From assembly GCA_017303575.1 (NCBI GenBank), contig JAFLCL010000004.1, forward strand, positions 1-64,000: a stretch of 64,000 nucleotides of DNA. The letters run 5' to 3'. Below are positions 62,236 through 64,000 of this stretch, in pieces (the stretch's first letter is position 1; each line of letters opens with the position of its first letter). The notes beneath the pieces are model-generated. The model ran no database searches, was not told the origin of the DNA, and saw only the letters and a list, made by a program, of their open reading frames with translations. The translations under genes and the position numbers were made by a program. Origin of the DNA: Deltaproteobacteria bacterium. GTDB lineage: Bacteria > Myxococcota_A > Polyangia > Polyangiales > Sandaracinaceae.

Positions 62236-63484
62236 TCGCGAAGAGATCGAGCTCCCACCCGCGCGCGATGGAGCGCGAGGGAATGCGCATCGCGTGGGGC
62301 ACACGGGGATGACTCGTGAAGGGCGCCGGCACGCGCACACGCTCGGGGCGATCGAGCACGAAGCGCGCCTCGGGCCGTCCGCGGTAGGCGCCGAGCAGCG
62401 CGTCGAGATCGGCACGCTCGCCGATGTAGCTGGCGCGCTCGGGCAGACGCGCGAGCACGTACGGTACCCACGGGTAGCCGGCGTAGCGCTCGAACACGGT
62501 CTTCACGTTCCAGAAGCCGCGCTTCTGCGCGTTGTCTTCGGACAGCATGAAGTCGTCGTTGATCTCGAGGATCGCGGGGCCCTCGAGCCATTCGCCCCAG
62601 ACGCGCTGGTGGATCACGCCCTGCCACCACGTGACGCTCAGCTCTTCGGCGAGCTCGGTGTGCTCGACGCGTGCGCCCGCGCGCAGCTCGTTCGCGAGGA
62701 AGAGCAGGTGCAGCACCTCGTGGAGCACCTCGTCGACGGCGATGAAGACCTCCATCGCGACCCGGTCCTCGGGGTCATCGGGGATGCGCGCGTAGCGCGT
62801 GCGTCGGAGCTCTCGGTAGTAGTCGAAGCTGCCGATGAACTGGCCCGCGTGCGTGACGCCCGCCTTGCAGGCGAGGCTGGTCTGACACGTGAAGCCCTCG
62901 TCGATCATCACGTCGAGCAGCGTCGCCACGTCGTCGAAGACCGTGCTCTCGTGCGCCGCGCCGTGGAGCATGCGGCGGTAGCGTGCGAGCACCTCGAGCG
63001 TCTCGTCGGCGTGGCGGTGCCCGATCGCGATCGTGGGCGATTCACCCAGCAGGTGCGGCCCGAGGCGCGCGGTGCGCGGCGGTGCGAGCGCGGGCGTCGT
63101 CATCACCGGCGTCTCGATCTCTCGCGTCGCGATCCTCTCGACGCGACCGAACACGAGCTCACGCTCGCGATCGGGCACGAGGCCGCCGAGCCCGTAACGA
63201 CCGAGCTCGAACGCAGCCTCGAGGTCGCCGTCGTCGACGAGCGCGATCACGCGGTGCGGATGGAGCAATCGTCGCGCGCGACGCGGATCGTCGTAGAGCG
63301 TGCGCAAGAGCTCGTGAGCACGCGAGAGCGCCGCGGCACCACGCGCGTCGATCACCAGGGCACCCACGCCCGGCGCGAGCAGGCGCTTCATCACGGTCGC
63401 CATGCGCTCGTGGTGCACGAGGCGCGCATCGAGCGGGCGATCGCCGAACGAGAGGAGGCCGTCGTGCGTGATGGCGCCGTCCAT
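62222..63484 (-). CDS. Unrecognised protein with HEVLH zinc-metalloprotease-like motif
   Basis: 420 residues, no signal peptide. The first ~110 residues have the layout of a receiver-like alpha/beta domain (GVGALVIDARGAAALSRAHE, RVIALVDDGDL, GRYGLGGLV). Residues 255-259 are HEVLH, in the helix VDEVLHEVLHLLFLANEL, and a Glu about 20 residues later (AEELSVTWW, ~279-287) is placed as a third ligand in a gluzincin-type zinc site. No known family comes to mind. It overlaps the SDR gene by 14 bp on the opposite strand. A cytoplasmic protease with a sensor-like N-terminus is a guess. Confidence 0.55.
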   Translation of the reverse strand: MDGAITHDGLLSFGDRPLDARLVHHERMATVMKRLLAPGVGALVIDARGAAALSRAHELLRTLYDDPRRARRLLHPHRVIALVDDGDLEAAFELGRYGLGGLVPDRERELVFGRVERIATREIETPVMTTPALAPPRTARLGPHLLGESPTIAIGHRHADETLEVLARYRRMLHGAAHESTVFDDVATLLDVMIDEGFTCQTSLACKAGVTHAGQFIGSFDYYRELRRTRYARIPDDPEDRVAMEVFIAVDEVLHEVLHLLFLANELRAGARVEHTELAEELSVTWWQGVIHQRVWGEWLEGPAILEINDDFMLSEDNAQKRGFWNVKTVFERYAGYPWVPYVLARLPERASYIGERADLDALLGAYRGRPEARFVLDRPERVRVPAPFTSHPRVPHAMRIPSRSIARGWELDLFAISAA

Positions 63485-63487
63485 CGC

Positions 63488-63766
63488 TCAGCCCCGCACG
63501 TAGACGAACGCGTCGTCGGCTGCGTCGTAGTAGGCGGCGTCGTCCGGCACGACCGCGGCGTCGTCGGACACCACCCTGGCATCGTCGATGGGCACGCCCG
63601 CGTCCGCGACGAGCACCACGGCGTCGGGCGCCTGCGTCGCATCGGGCGCGAACGCGGCGTCCGGAGCGGCCGAGGCGTCGGTGGTCTCGGCCATGTGCGC
63701 CGAGCCGCAGGCAGAGAGCGAGAGGCACGCTGCCGAAGGAAGGAGGAGCGCGAATCGAGGGGTCAT
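63488..63766 (-). CDS. Small Asp/Ala-rich lipoprotein
   Basis: 92 residues. Lipobox SLSAC; the mature part is almost entirely Asp-Ala periodic linker (DASAAPDAAFAPDATQAPDA) ending in YYDAADDAFVYVRG. The stop is 3 nt before the start of the HEVLH gene on the same strand, so the two form an operon. Confidence 0.65.
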   Translation of the reverse strand: MTPRFALLLPSAACLSLSACGSAHMAETTDASAAPDAAFAPDATQAPDAVVLVADAGVPIDDARVVSDDAAVVPDDAAYYDAADDAFVYVRG

Positions 63767-63884
63767 GACCGGTGAGTGCGGGCGCTCGGTGCTTCCGTCA
63801 CGGGCGAACCGACTTTTTCGCGGACGAGCGTCGCGGGTCGCGAGAACGCTCACCCTGGGACCCTCACTTCGGTCGTCCGCGCGA

Positions 63885-63890
63885 TAGGGT
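63885..63890 (+). promoter_or_regulatory. -10-like hexamer TAGGGT, leaderless start
   Basis: TAGGGT is 6 nt before the ATG at 63897. Confidence 0.55.
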
Positions 63891-63896
63891 CGGGCC

Positions 63897-64000
63897 ATGC
63901 GCAAGGCGACGAACTACTGGGACTACATCAAGGTCGAGGAGATCACGTCGCTCCAGGGCGGGCTCGTGGCGACGGACGCCGGTCTCGCCAACGACGAGGT
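63897..64000 (+). CDS. Tryptophan 2,3-dioxygenase family protein (5' end only)
   Basis: Only 34 residues are in the window. They read NYWDYIKVEEITSLQGGL, then ADDAGLANDE-like sequence (ATDAGLANDE), which matches the opening of bacterial tryptophan 2,3-dioxygenase-like proteins. That heme enzyme opens the indole ring of tryptophan in the kynurenine pathway. The heme-ligand His and the body are outside the window, so the call is tentative. Confidence 0.6.
   Translation, partial: MRKATNYWDYIKVEEITSLQGGLVATDAGLANDE

Overview
The window is very GC-rich (about 70% by eye). It looks like a chromosomal stretch from a predatory-type deltaproteobacterium (Myxococcota), most like the Polyangia/Sandaracinus group. 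The reasons are the very high number of secreted lipoproteins with Asp/Ala-rich linkers, FG-GAP and RCC1 propellers, Cys-rich 'DPDHCGACG' modules, a DUF1592/DUF1588 plus DUF1552 pair, a Ser/Thr kinase and an FHA sigma-54 activator. The taxon is inferred from gene content only. I see no tRNA, no complete rRNA, no CRISPR array, no intact transposase and no prophage.

Layout. 1-5.3 kb: overlapping DUF2339/DUF3999 membrane pair. 5.3-10 kb: two divergent lipoprotein genes and a minus-strand overlapping operon (GH1 glycosidase, Lon-N domain protein, DUF1801). 10-16 kb: a large lipoprotein with a hydrolase fold that appears circularly permuted, then the DUF1592-type/DUF1552 pair. 16-23 kb: Uma2 nuclease, HD hydrolase, FG-GAP/CARDB lipoprotein, and an overlapping RCC1 plus TPR pair. 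22.5-30 kb: winged-helix/pseudokinase-like protein, enoyl-CoA hydratase, small lipoprotein, beta-propeller and a DUF4132 protein. 30-34 kb: penicillin-binding protein 1A overlapping an NtrY-like histidine kinase. 34-38 kb: NUDIX hydrolase, YbaK deacylase and CAP-domain lipoprotein embedded in dispersed repeats. 38-43 kb: zinc-ribbon protein, LuxR-type regulator, TPR and lipoprotein genes, discoidin-like protein. 42.9-44.6 kb: a gene-poor patch with a 29-nt 23S-rRNA-like segment, a 41/42-bp tandem array, a frameshifted pseudogene and a roughly 220-bp modular inverted repeat. 44.6-51 kb: hypothetical and propeller proteins, lipoyl synthase, copper monooxygenase-like lipoprotein. 51-58 kb: FHA sigma-54 activator, four lipoproteins, Ser/Thr kinase. 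58-64 kb: TetR regulator with paired operators, M81 peptidase and partner, SDR dehydrogenase, HEVLH protein, small lipoprotein, and the start of a probable tryptophan 2,3-dioxygenase.

Three things stand out across genes. (1) At least eleven genes have a TANNNT-like -10 hexamer ending 6-8 nt before the start codon, which implies leaderless mRNAs and settles several starts. (2) About 16 of 52 genes encode putative lipoproteins, many with periodic Asp-Ala linkers. (3) Several families of dispersed hairpin repeats fill the intergenic spaces; one family abuts the stop codons of three unrelated genes on the same strand. Gene calls rest on reading frame, motifs, overlaps and upstream signals only; no database search was run.
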